Assembly (NCBI GenBank): GCA_029225225.1
Contig: JAQXWB010000112.1
Coordinates: 1 to 39,314 of the forward strand
Direction: 5' to 3'
DNA: 39,314 nt
Origin: Bacillota bacterium
GTDB taxonomy: Bacteria; Bacillota; Clostridia; Oscillospirales; Oscillospiraceae
In this document: positions 6,219 to 14,090 of the stretch, in pieces
Position numbering within the stretch: the stretch's first letter is position 1
How the letters are laid out: the number at the start of each line of letters is the position of its first letter
Program-made: the position numbers and the translations under genes
Notes under the pieces: model-generated
The model's database searches: none
What the model was told of the DNA's origin: nothing
What the model saw: the letters and a program-made list of their open reading frames with translations, nothing else

Positions 6219-7463
6219 TCATACTCTCCAATCAGAGAGATATGCCTCCTGTTCGGGCGTCAGGTGGTCGATGGTGAAGCCCGCACCTTGCAGCTTGAGA
6301 AGAGACACCGTCTCGTCGATCTCACGGGGAACCTCATAGACCTCCTTGGAAAGTTCCGCGCCGTGCTTGAGCATATACTCCAGCGCAAGCGCCTGCACGG
6401 AAAAGCTTGTGTCCATGATCTCGGCAGGGTGTCCGTTGCCCGAGGCGAGATTGACCAAGCGTCCCTCTGCAAGCAGATTCAGCACGCGTCCGTCGGGCAG
6501 CTCGTAGCCGACAATATCGTTGCGGCGCTTAAATACGCGCACCGCCATCTTTTCCAGCTCCTCGGCATTGACCTCGACGTTGAAATGTCCCGCGTTGGAC
6601 AAAAACGCGTTATGCTTCATCACCTCGAAATGACGTCGGGTAATGACATCGCGGCAGCCGGTGGTTGTAACGAAAATATCTCCCTGCGGTGCTGCCTCAT
6701 CCATCGGCATCACGCGGCAGCCGTCCATGGAAGCTTCAAGCGCCTTGATCGGGTCAATCTCCGTGACGATCACATTTGCCCCCATACCCTTAGCGCGCAT
6801 CGCAACGCCGCGCCCGCAGTAACCATAGCCCGCGACGACGACGGACTTCCCCGCAACCAGCAGATTCGTCGTGTGCATAATGGAATCCCACACCGACTGA
6901 CCGGTGCCGTACTTATTGTCATAATAGTGCTTGCACTTGGCGTCGTTGACATTCATCATCGGGAACGGCAGCACCCCCGCCTTCGCTCTGGCGTGCAGAC
7001 GGTGAATTCCCGTGGTTGTCTCCTCCGCGCCGCCGATGATATGATCGCCCAAATGTGCATATTCTCCGCTCAGGAGGTCTAAAAGGTCGCCTCCGTCGTC
7101 AATAATCAGATCAGGGTGGCACGAGAGCGCCTCGACGAGCAGTTCCTTGTATTCCTCGCTGCTGACACCGTGCATCGCGTAGGTCTCCACGCCCATGGAT
7201 GCCAGACCCGCCGCGACATCGTCCTGCGTCGAAAGCGGATTGCAGCCCGTCGCGTGAACCTCCGCGCCGCCTGCTGCGAGACAGAGCGCCAAAAATGCCG
7301 TTTTTGCCTCCATGTGAATGGAGATGGTGATCTTCTTCCCCGCAAAGGGCTTTTCTCTCTCAAAGCGTTCGCGGATGGCAACGAGCGCAGGCATAAAATC
7401 GCGCACCCATTCGATTTTCATTCTGCCGTAGTCGGCAAGGGACATATCTCTGACATGGCTCAT
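6219..7463 (-). CDS. ahcY: S-adenosyl-L-homocysteine hydrolase
   Basis: A 414-aa enzyme that reversibly splits S-adenosylhomocysteine into homocysteine and adenosine, removing the product inhibitor of methyltransferases. Substrate-domain motifs include HMEAKTAF, GCNPLSTQDDVAA, AEETTTGIHRL and NVNDAKCKHYYDNKYGTGQS. The NAD-binding loop is VVVAGYGYCGRGVAMRAKGM at about residues 209-228. The AGHFNVEV and SGNGHPAEIMDTSF blocks are typical of the family. It is the short bacterial/archaeal type without the eukaryotic insert. The start is the ATG after GGAGGTCACACC. A longer frame upstream is excluded by the promoter at 7492-7520. Adenosine made here could feed the nearby nucleoside salvage enzymes. 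Confidence 0.95.
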   Translation of the reverse strand: MSHVRDMSLADYGRMKIEWVRDFMPALVAIRERFEREKPFAGKKITISIHMEAKTAFLALCLAAGGAEVHATGCNPLSTQDDVAAGLASMGVETYAMHGVSSEEYKELLVEALSCHPDLIIDDGGDLLDLLSGEYAHLGDHIIGGAEETTTGIHRLHARAKAGVLPFPMMNVNDAKCKHYYDNKYGTGQSVWDSIMHTTNLLVAGKSVVVAGYGYCGRGVAMRAKGMGANVIVTEIDPIKALEASMDGCRVMPMDEAAPQGDIFVTTTGCRDVITRRHFEVMKHNAFLSNAGHFNVEVNAEELEKMAVRVFKRRNDIVGYELPDGRVLNLLAEGRLVNLASGNGHPAEIMDTSFSVQALALEYMLKHGAELSKEVYEVPREIDETVSLLKLQGAGFTIDHLTPEQEAYLSDWRV

Positions 7464-7491
7464 GGTGTGACCTCCAAATTTTTCTGAGGAT

Positions 7492-7520
7492 ATCATACCA
7501 TACGGCAGGATTTTTTTCAA
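7492..7520 (-). promoter_or_regulatory. Sigma-A promoter of ahcY
   Basis: TTGAAA (7515-7520), a 17-base spacer and TATGAT (7492-7497) on the minus strand. The leader is under 30 bases, which leaves no room for a SAM or SAH riboswitch. Confidence 0.75.
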
Positions 7521-7548
7521 CCATTGGTCAGAATTCAAAGATTATTTA

Positions 7549-7577
7549 TAGACAATCGCCGCAAAATCCGCTACAAT
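7549..7577 (+). promoter_or_regulatory. Sigma-A promoter of the rhomboid-like gene
   Basis: TAGACA (7549-7554), a 17-base spacer and TACAAT (7572-7577). It fires divergently from the ahcY promoter, 29 bases away. Confidence 0.7.
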
Positions 7578-7604
7578 GGTAGCATATAACAAAGGAGGCA
7601 ACTT

Positions 7605-8543
7605 ATGAGCAATTTTCGGCGGAATTATAACCGCTTCTTGATCCGCAATCGTAACAAAGGTATCCCAAGGCTGATGCTTTGGATCTGCACAGGCAACGCA
7701 ATTGTCTTTCTTTTTTGGAAATTTTTTGACTCTAATCTGCCGTACTATCTTTATTTCAATGCAGAGGCGATCATGCACGGGCAGGTATGGCGTCTGTTCT
7801 CCTACATTTTTACTTTCGCAAGTGGGCCGAGCTTCCTCTTCAGCAGTCTCTTGGGCGCGCTGATCTCGATCATGTTCTATTATTGGATCGGCAGCACTTT
7901 GGAAAATGTTTGGGGGACACTGCGCTTCAACCTCTTCTATCTCTGCGGCATTCTGTTGAGTGATCTTTATGCCATGCTGATCTATTGGATCTTCGGCGCA
8001 CCCTTGACCATGACCTCAGATTACATCAATCTCTCGATGTTCCTCGCGGTTGCAACGCTCGCGCCGGAACAGCACGTGCTGCTGATGATGATCCTTCCAG
8101 TAAAAATGAAGTGGCTTGCTTGGGTGGATATAGGATTTACGCTTTACGGCATTATCTCCGGTCTTGTACAGGCTGTAAAGATTTCCTTCCTCGGCGCGTT
8201 CTACACCACGGCTTATGTGCTGATTGCGCTGTTCCCGCTGGTCGCCTTGCTGAACTATCTTCTGTTTTTCGGGCGGGACATCAAAAACCTGCTTCCCAAT
8301 CTAAGGCGTTCGCCGCATCGCAGAAAGCAGTCGCGCGCGAAGGTATCCGAGCCGCAGCCGAATCCCGACTGGGCAAAGAACTACCGCAGCAGTTCGGGAG
8401 AACGCCCCTATCGACACAAGTGTACGGTCTGCGGCAGAACAGATACGGAATGCCCCGATTTAGAATTCCGCTACTGCTCCAAATGCAAGGGCTATTTCTG
8501 CTATTGCATCGACCATATCAATAACCACACCCATGTGCAGTAA
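7605..8543 (+). CDS. Rhomboid-fold membrane protein (protease-dead) with C-terminal zinc finger
   Basis: A 312-aa integral membrane protein with about six hydrophobic segments between residues 22 and 222. Rhomboid landmarks are present: VWRLFSYIF before TM2 and STLENVWGTLRFNLFYL, the equivalent of the LE..WG..RF signature. The catalytic GxSG serine and the partner His are absent from the membrane domain, so this is an inactive rhomboid (iRhom/derlin-like) rather than a protease. Residues 225-260 are a basic, proline-containing linker. Residues 271-310 hold a Cys/His-rich finger (C273, C276, C283, C291, C294, C299, C301, H304, H308, H310). The ATG follows AAAGGAGGCAACTT. It is a single-gene unit. 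It may be a membrane-anchored binding or quality-control factor. Confidence 0.8.
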   Translation: MSNFRRNYNRFLIRNRNKGIPRLMLWICTGNAIVFLFWKFFDSNLPYYLYFNAEAIMHGQVWRLFSYIFTFASGPSFLFSSLLGALISIMFYYWIGSTLENVWGTLRFNLFYLCGILLSDLYAMLIYWIFGAPLTMTSDYINLSMFLAVATLAPEQHVLLMMILPVKMKWLAWVDIGFTLYGIISGLVQAVKISFLGAFYTTAYVLIALFPLVALLNYLLFFGRDIKNLLPNLRRSPHRRKQSRAKVSEPQPNPDWAKNYRSSSGERPYRHKCTVCGRTDTECPDLEFRYCSKCKGYFCYCIDHINNHTHVQ

Positions 8544-8561
8544 TCCCCCTTCCCCGATCAA

Positions 8562-8798
8562 TGTTGGGTGGGGACATGTCCACCCGACCTCGAAGCGGCA
8601 ACGGTAGAACAAAATAAGTTGGTACGCAGTCGGTAGTTCCTACACAAGATTGCCACGGCGCAAGCGCCTCGCAATGACAAAAAAGGCACCCCCATTTGTC
8701 ATTGCGAGAAGCGCAGCGACGTGGCAATCTCTTTGATCTTTCGTCTTTGTTCGCACTTTGTAGTTCCTGCGCTGGCGGGGACATGTCTCCACCCTACA
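8562..8798. repeat. MITE-like inverted-repeat element, second copy
   Basis: A 237-base element with the same plan as the one at 5,389. The outer arms are TGTTGGGTGGGGACATGTCC and GGGGACATGTCTCCACCC. The inner arms are ATTGCCACGGCGCAAGCGCC against a rightward ATTGCGAGAAGCGCAGCGAC. The segment AGCGGCAACGGTAGAACA matches the stretch after the left arm in other copies. No gene is visible. It occupies most of the 315-base gap before udk. Confidence 0.8.
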
Positions 8799-8802
8799 AA
8801 GT

Positions 8803-8838
8803 AAAAAAGCCTCACGCAGGGAAAGTACTGCGGGAGGC
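8803..8838 (-). terminator. Intrinsic terminator of udk
   Basis: On the minus strand, GCCTCCCGCAG pairs with CTGCGTGAGGC around an 8-base loop and is followed by TTTTTT. It lies 20 bases past the udk stop. Confidence 0.85.
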
Positions 8839-8858
8839 TGCTTTGTATGCGGATAGGC

Positions 8859-9479
8859 TCAATCATTATCAATATGGCGCTGGATACGGTCAATGATCAT
8901 TTCCAACGCGACAAGGTTTTTGCCGCCCTCGAGCACTACGAGGTCGGCATTTTTCTTGCTCGGCTCGACGAACTGCTCATGCATCGGCTTGACCGTATTC
9001 AAATACTGCGTCAATACGGATTCCAAGCTTCTGCCGCGCTTTGCCACATCCCTCTTGATGCGGCGGATCAGGCGGACGTCCGCATCGGTATCGACGAAAA
9101 TCTTGATATCCATCTGCGAGCAAAGCGCCTTATTCTCGAAGATCAGAATACCCTCAACCAAAATGACCTTGCGCGGCTCAAGTCGAGTCGTCTCCTTGCT
9201 GCGGGAATAGGTCGTATAGTCATAGTTCGGACATTCAATGGGCTGTCCTGCCTTGAGCTGCTTCAGATGCTCAATCATCATCTCCGTATCGAAGGCATCG
9301 GGATGGTCATAGTTGACCTTGCGCCGCTCCTCAATGGACAGCTCATCATACGGACGGTAATAATTATCATGGCTGAGGACGGTCACATCATCCTGAAAGC
9401 GCGCGATAAGATTCTTCATCAGCGTCGTCTTACCGCTTCCGCTGCCGCCTGCAATGCCGATGACAATAATATTTGACAT
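8859..9479 (-). CDS. udk: Uridine kinase
   Basis: A 206-aa uridine/cytidine kinase that phosphorylates uridine and cytidine to UMP and CMP with ATP or GTP. The Walker A loop GIAGGSGSGKTT is at residues 8-19. The block SHDNYYRPYDELSIEERRKV holds the base-binding tyrosines and the catalytic Asp. NYDHPDAFD and LVEGILIFE follow, and then the lid with RRIKRDVAKRGRS. The size is standard. The ATG follows GGAGGATATAAA. It lies downstream of the nucleoside transporter permeases, so imported uridine and cytidine can be trapped at once. A strong terminator ends the unit. Confidence 0.96.
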   Translation of the reverse strand: MSNIIVIGIAGGSGSGKTTLMKNLIARFQDDVTVLSHDNYYRPYDELSIEERRKVNYDHPDAFDTEMMIEHLKQLKAGQPIECPNYDYTTYSRSKETTRLEPRKVILVEGILIFENKALCSQMDIKIFVDTDADVRLIRRIKRDVAKRGRSLESVLTQYLNTVKPMHEQFVEPSKKNADLVVLEGGKNLVALEMIIDRIQRHIDND

Positions 9480-9533
9480 TTTATATCCTCCGTGTCGTCG
9501 GGCAACCCGACATCTATTTCTCGATAACAGTCA

Positions 9534-9567
9534 TTGTCCTATCCCCCGCAAGCGAGGGATAGGACAA
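9534..9567. other. Long hairpin between the permease gene and udk
   Basis: TTGTCCTATCCC and GAGGGATAGGACAA, with an outer A/T pair, form a 12-14 bp stem with no T-tract on the minus strand and a short TTT on the plus strand. It may attenuate, process or stabilise the transcript between the second permease gene and udk. No independent udk promoter is obvious. Confidence 0.5.
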
Positions 9568-9584
9568 TTTGGTATTTCTTTGAT

Positions 9585-10547
9585 TCAGCGTTGTCCCTTG
9601 TCGTAGGGGATGCCTTCTGCCTTCGGCGCTTTCGAGTTCTTGGAAGTAAACGCAAGAACGATCAGCGAGACGATGTACGGCAGCATGTTGTAAACTGCAC
9701 TGGGGATACCCATATTGGCAAGCAACGGGATACCGTTATAGACATTGCCGAGTGCGCGGAACAGACCGAACAGGACTGCCGCTCCCGCAATGCGGACAGG
9801 ATGCCATGCACCGAAGATCATAACCGCCAGAGCGAGGAAGCCGAAGCCTGCAACGCCGTTTTCAAACTTCCAAACGCTGACGCCGGCGGTGATGTAGGTA
9901 ATGCCGCCCAGACCGCCGAGGAAGCCGGAGATCAGGACGCCGGCATAGCGCATCTTATAGACATTGATACCAACCGAGTCTGCCGCTTGCGGATGCTCGC
10001 CGCAGGCGCGCAGACGCAGACCGAAGCGGGTTTTATACAGTAGGATCGTCGAGATCACCAGCAGGATCAGCGCAAGGACGACGAACCAGTTCAGCTCGAA
10101 CTTGCCGCCGAAATCGGACAGGAACGCTTTCTTCGCGTTGATGTACTGGATCTCGGAGGAATGGTCGTCAGGGTTCATCGCCGTGTTCATCGACTTAACG
10201 ATGACCGTTGCCAATGCAGTACCGAGCAGGTTCATTGCCGTACCGACGATTGTCTGATCCGCCTTGAAGTTGATGCAGGCAACCGCGAGTAAGAGCGAGT
10301 AGATCATACCTGCCGCAATACTTGCAAGCGCAACGCAGGCAAAGACGCCAAGGTTCGTCAGCAAGTTGGCGGTATCAGGATTATAGGGCAGGAAGCGCAT
10401 GACCAGCGCGCCGCCGAGGGCGCCCATGACCATGATGCCCTCCAAGCCGATGTTGATCACGCCGGAGTGTTCGGAGAAGCAACCGCCCAACGCAACCAGC
10501 AGCAGAACGGCAGCAAAAATAAGAGTATATTGAATCAGCAATACCAT
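9585..10547 (-). CDS. Nucleoside ABC transporter permease (NupQ type)
   Basis: A 320-aa, highly hydrophobic permease of the BPD_transp_2 family with about eight to ten membrane segments. The N-terminal block SGVINIGLEGIMVMGALGGA is the hallmark of the BMP-family (YufQ/NupQ) permeases, and GEHPQAADSVGINVYKMRY is the coupling-helix region that contacts the ATPase. It pairs with the upstream permease to form the channel. The start overlaps the stop of that gene (TAATG), and GGAGGAAACAA precedes it. It is the last transporter gene before udk. Confidence 0.93.
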   Translation of the reverse strand: MVLLIQYTLIFAAVLLLVALGGCFSEHSGVINIGLEGIMVMGALGGALVMRFLPYNPDTANLLTNLGVFACVALASIAAGMIYSLLLAVACINFKADQTIVGTAMNLLGTALATVIVKSMNTAMNPDDHSSEIQYINAKKAFLSDFGGKFELNWFVVLALILLVISTILLYKTRFGLRLRACGEHPQAADSVGINVYKMRYAGVLISGFLGGLGGITYITAGVSVWKFENGVAGFGFLALAVMIFGAWHPVRIAGAAVLFGLFRALGNVYNGIPLLANMGIPSAVYNMLPYIVSLIVLAFTSKNSKAPKAEGIPYDKGQR

Positions 10548-11692
10548 TATTTGTTTCCTCCTTCCTCGGTCGCACTGTTTGCCCTTGCAGCCTGAATCTT
10601 CTTTTCCTCACGACGATCCAACGCACGGTTGAGGCAGGTCTTGAAGAAGAGAACGAAGCCGCACAGGTAAATGATGATAGAAGAGATGAAGTCCGCGATC
10701 TGCGCGCAGTAGTGACTCAGATCGACATTGGCGCCGCCCAGCGTAATATGCTGGATAAAGAACGAGGAGAAGATCGCGCCGATGGGATGCAGACCGCCGA
10801 GGAACGCCGCCGCAATACCGTTAAAGCCCATGGCAGGGACGGAGGACGAGTTGACATTCCACTGCTCGAAGTCGGACAAATAGTAAAGACCTGCACCGAG
10901 ACCTGCCAGCGCGGCAGCGATCACCATGGTCAGGATAATGTTGCGGTTTTCCTTCATGCCGCAGTACTTCGCAGCATTCAGGTTGTTGCCGGTCGCCTTC
11001 AGCTCATAGCCAAACTTGGTCTTGTCGAGCAGGATCCAAATGACGATCGCAACAATGATCGCAACCGGAATCGCGATGGTGACATACTGGTTGTTGTTAA
11101 ACAGCTTGTCCAAGCCAAGGGTCGGCAGGATCGCATCTTTGTTCGCCTTGACCAGACGGATGGTATCCTTGCCGGTCTTCTCCATGCCGCCCTTCAGGAT
11201 CAGGTTGGTTGCATACAGGCTGATCCAGTTCAGCATGATGCCGGAGATAACGACATTGACATTGAGGTAAGCACGCAGGACGCCGCAGAGCGCGCCGGAG
11301 ATCGCCGCAGCAACAACGGCAGCGAGCAGGCACACATACCAAGGCAGACCCGCCAGCAGCGCGCAGCCCAGCGAGGCAGCAGCACCGAGAACATACTGAC
11401 CGGCAACGCCGATGTTGAACAGACCGACCTTATAGGCAAACAGGACGGACAGGGAGCAAAGCAGCAGCGGCGCGGTCTTAACGAGCGTACTGCCGAAGTA
11501 CTTCAGCTTCTGCGCACCGGTCGGATACTTTAAGAAGTTTTTCAGAACCGCGAGAATTGCTTCCCACGCACCGGATGGCTCGATGATCAGCAGTGCAAGA
11601 TAGCCGACCAGAAGACCGAGCAGGATGCACAGAAGCGATGCAAGGAGTGTCTGCGCTGCGCTCTTACGCAACAAAGGAGTGCGTTGCTTCAT
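10547..11692 (-). CDS. Nucleoside ABC transporter permease (NupP type)
   Basis: A 381-aa permease partner of the NupQ-type protein. The region VLFAYKVGLFNIGVAGQYVLGA matches the conserved FNIG-x-GQ motif of YufP/NupP permeases. ELKATGNNLNAAKYCGMKEN is the cytoplasmic coupling loop. A basic C-terminal tail extends past residue 350. The ATG at 11692 follows GGAGGTACAGTAAT and lies one base after the ATPase stop, so the proteins are translationally linked. The open frame upstream of this ATG belongs to the ATPase region and is not used. Confidence 0.93.
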   Translation of the reverse strand: MKQRTPLLRKSAAQTLLASLLCILLGLLVGYLALLIIEPSGAWEAILAVLKNFLKYPTGAQKLKYFGSTLVKTAPLLLCSLSVLFAYKVGLFNIGVAGQYVLGAAASLGCALLAGLPWYVCLLAAVVAAAISGALCGVLRAYLNVNVVISGIMLNWISLYATNLILKGGMEKTGKDTIRLVKANKDAILPTLGLDKLFNNNQYVTIAIPVAIIVAIVIWILLDKTKFGYELKATGNNLNAAKYCGMKENRNIILTMVIAAALAGLGAGLYYLSDFEQWNVNSSSVPAMGFNGIAAAFLGGLHPIGAIFSSFFIQHITLGGANVDLSHYCAQIADFISSIIIYLCGFVLFFKTCLNRALDRREEKKIQAARANSATEEGGNK

Positions 11693-11693
11693 A

Positions 11694-13232
11694 TTACTGT
11701 ACCTCCATTCTCTTCGCGCCAGCCATATACAGACCGAGTTCTTCGACGGTCGTCTGCTTCGGGTCAAGCTCGCCGACAATCTCGCCCTCATACATTACGA
11801 GGATACGGTCAGCGAGACTCATGACCTCGTCCAGTTCAAGGGAGACAAGCAGGACGCCATTGCCCGCGTCGCGGTGCGCGACGATCTGCTTATGGATATA
11901 CTCGATTGCGCCGACATCCAAGCCGCGGGTCGGCTGGACGGCGATGAGCAGCGCGGGATCCTTGTCGATCTCACGGGCGACAATCGCCTTTTGCTGGTTG
12001 CCGCCGGACATGGACCGGGCAATCGTGATGGGACCTTGACCAGAGCGGACGTCATACTGCTCAATCAGGCGCTCCGCATAAGCGCGGATGTTGCCTTTGC
12101 GCAGGAAGCCACCCTTATTGGTAAACTCCGGCTCAAAATAGCGCTGGAGCACAAGGTTATTCTCAAGCGTGTAGTCCAAAACGAGACCGTGCTTGTGGCG
12201 ATCCTCCGGGATGTGGCTCATGCCGCTTGTGGAGCGCTTACGGATCGGCGCCTTTGTGATGTCATTGCCGCACAGCTCTAACTTACCGCCCTTCAGAGGC
12301 TCCAGACCGGAGATGCCGTAAACCAACTCAGTCTGACCGTTGCCGTCGATACCGGCGATACAGACGATCTCGCCGCGGCGCACTTGGAAGGAGACATCCT
12401 TAACCGCGTTGTTGCTATGCATCTTCGATGCGACGGTCATATGCTCCACATTGAGGACAACATCCGTCGGCTTCGCCGGATCCTTATGTACGACGAATTC
12501 AACATCTCTGCCGACCATCATGCGGGAGAGCTCTTCCTTTGTGGTATCGGCGACATTGACGGTGCCGACATACTTGCCCTTGCGCAAAACCGTGCAGCGA
12601 TCCGCTACGGACATGATCTCGTTAAGTTTGTGAGAGATAAAGAGGATGGATTTGCCTTCTCTTGCCAGACCGCGCATAATCTCCATCAGCTCATCGATCT
12701 CCTGCGGCGTCAGAACCGCCGTCGGCTCGTCGAAAATCAGGATCTCGTTATCGCGGTAGAGCATCTTCAAAATCTCGGTACGCTGCTGCATGCCGACAGT
12801 GATGTCTTCGATCAATGCATCCGGGTCAACATGAAGTCCGTATTTCTCGGAAAGGGCAAGTACCTTTTCACGCGCCTCCTCTTTTTGCAGGAAACCCATG
12901 TGTGTCGGCTCGATGCCGAGAATGATGTTGTCGAGAACGGAGAAGCACTCGACCAGTTTGAAATGCTGATGCACCATGCCGATATGCAGCGCATTGGCAT
13001 CGTTCGGATTGCGGATGGCAACTTCGACGCCGTCCTTTTTGATGATGCCCTCTTCCGGCTGATAAAGACCGAACAGAACGCTCATCAGTGTGGATTTACC
13101 GGCGCCGTTTTCGCCAAGCAAGGCATGGATTTCGACGGTTTTCAGTTGCAGCGTGATGTTATCATTTGCGACAATGCCGGGAAAGCGCTTGGTGATATTC
13201 AGCATTTCTATCGCATAATGTTCGTTGCTCAA
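11694..13232 (-). CDS. Nucleoside ABC transporter ATPase (NupO type, tandem ATP-binding domains)
   Basis: A 512-aa protein with two fused ATP-binding domains, as in YufO/NupO and sugar transporter ATPases. Domain 1 has Walker A GENGAGKST (residues 40-48) and LLDEP-type ILIFDEPTAVL. Its signature is the altered TVGMQQRTEIL, as usual for this family. Domain 2 (from about residue 255) has the signature SMSGGNQQKAIVARE, and its Walker A (AGIDGNGQTELV) lacks the GKS/T triad. Only one site is therefore likely to hydrolyse ATP fully. The start is a TTG with GAGGAGGA 6 bases upstream. It has its own promoter and is separated from bmpA by an 858-base repeat-rich gap. Confidence 0.94.
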   Translation of the reverse strand: MSNEHYAIEMLNITKRFPGIVANDNITLQLKTVEIHALLGENGAGKSTLMSVLFGLYQPEEGIIKKDGVEVAIRNPNDANALHIGMVHQHFKLVECFSVLDNIILGIEPTHMGFLQKEEAREKVLALSEKYGLHVDPDALIEDITVGMQQRTEILKMLYRDNEILIFDEPTAVLTPQEIDELMEIMRGLAREGKSILFISHKLNEIMSVADRCTVLRKGKYVGTVNVADTTKEELSRMMVGRDVEFVVHKDPAKPTDVVLNVEHMTVASKMHSNNAVKDVSFQVRRGEIVCIAGIDGNGQTELVYGISGLEPLKGGKLELCGNDITKAPIRKRSTSGMSHIPEDRHKHGLVLDYTLENNLVLQRYFEPEFTNKGGFLRKGNIRAYAERLIEQYDVRSGQGPITIARSMSGGNQQKAIVAREIDKDPALLIAVQPTRGLDVGAIEYIHKQIVAHRDAGNGVLLVSLELDEVMSLADRILVMYEGEIVGELDPKQTTVEELGLYMAGAKRMEVQ

Positions 13233-13265
13233 GCTGATTCCTCCTCTTTATAAAATTACAGTTTG

Positions 13266-13294
13266 ATTATACACCATTGGTTGCGAAATTTCAA
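13266..13294 (-). promoter_or_regulatory. Sigma-A promoter of the nupOPQ-type genes
   Basis: TTGAAA (13289-13294), a 17-base spacer and TATAAT (13266-13271) on the minus strand. It gives the transporter genes a transcript independent of bmpA. Confidence 0.8.
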
Positions 13295-13565
13295 ATCCTA
13301 ATTTTTTGAAAAGTGGGAGAGCTTGTCTTTTTGTTAGAAGTGCTAAATATCGAAAGGAAATTTGTGCAAAACGACAGTTTTCGCAGTCCATCCGTGGGAC
13401 TGACAATATGCACGATCCATAAGCAAATCACTTCAATGCAATGAGACGCTCCCACAGGTGTAGAGAGTCATAAAATGCGCACAGGAACGATCAACAGCAT
13501 ACAAATTTGTTCTCCCCTCCACTTTGTCAAATTATAAAATGGATGGAAAAACTTACCGCTTAATA

Positions 13566-13789
13566 CTGATTCTTGATGAAAAGATTTCATCAAGAATCAG
13601 TGTGCTAACGCGTACTGCGACGTCTTGTGCAGAATTTGACGCACCTCCGGTGCTATAAAAACCTCTGATATTGATTCTTGATTAAATTCTTTAATCAAGA
13701 ATCCCGTGTGCTGCGCACACTCGCATCGTGCTAACGCACGCTGCGCCGTCTCATGCAGAATTTGACGCACCTACGGTGCTATAAAAAGC
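13566..13789. repeat. Tandem pair of hairpin-plus-tail repeats
   Basis: Two units follow each other. Unit 1 has a perfect 16-bp hairpin (CTGATTCTTGATGAAA and its complement, 13566-13600) and then GTGCTAACGCGTACTGCGAC...CTATAAAAA. Unit 2 has a 14-bp hairpin (GATTCTTGATTAAA, 13673-13703), an inserted GTGTG/CACAC mini-hairpin, and the same tail (from 13728) with a few changes. Both tails contain TGCAGAATTTGACGCACCT. An AT-rich stretch with AAAGCTTTTT repeats follows up to 13855. No reading frame or promoter is apparent. The remainder of the gap (13,300-13,565) shows nothing I can identify. Confidence 0.75.
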
Positions 13790-13881
13790 TATTAAAGCTT
13801 TTTATCAAATTCTAGTATGAAAGCTTTTTTCAAATTATAGCTATAATAGTTTGTAACATCTAAAAGTTGCACATCATCGTC

Positions 13882-13995
13882 CGTAGGGGCGGACGACTCT
13901 GTCCGCCCGTGCAGGAACAACCAACCGAGTATAAGCTCGTTCATGCATACCCTCTGCCGCTACGCCGACTGCGGGGACATGTCCCCCTCCCTGCA
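13882..13995. repeat. Chimeric intergenic repeat
   Basis: The left part is the GTAGGGGCGGAC...GTCCGCCC palindrome. It is followed by GTGCAGGAACAACC and then, in reverse orientation, the AGCGGCAG...GGGGACATGT arm of the MITE-like family, ending CCCTGCA. It therefore shares its right two thirds with the elements at 5,389 and 26,561 but has a different centre. Confidence 0.7.
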
Positions 13996-14042
13996 AAGGA
14001 TTTCACAACAATGACAATACCATCATTATTTGACAGCCCTTT

Positions 14043-14074
14043 AAAAAAAGAGAACGGGCAAAAGCCCGTTCTCT
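14043..14074 (-). terminator. Intrinsic terminator of bmpA
   Basis: On the minus strand AGAGAACGGGC, TTTT, GCCCGTTCTCT forms a perfect 11-bp stem followed by seven T. It lies 16 bases after the bmpA stop and should prevent read-through into the nupOPQ-type genes. Confidence 0.95.
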
Positions 14075-14090
14075 AAAATTGTGGGGTTGA

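Noticed and set aside
7464-7540. SAH or SAM riboswitch ahead of ahcY
   Set aside because: The sigma-A promoter leaves a leader of under 30 bases, and no conserved riboswitch core is present.
13566-13789. CRISPR array
   Set aside because: There are only two units, the repeats are long and diverged, there are no unique spacers of regular length, and no cas genes are nearby.
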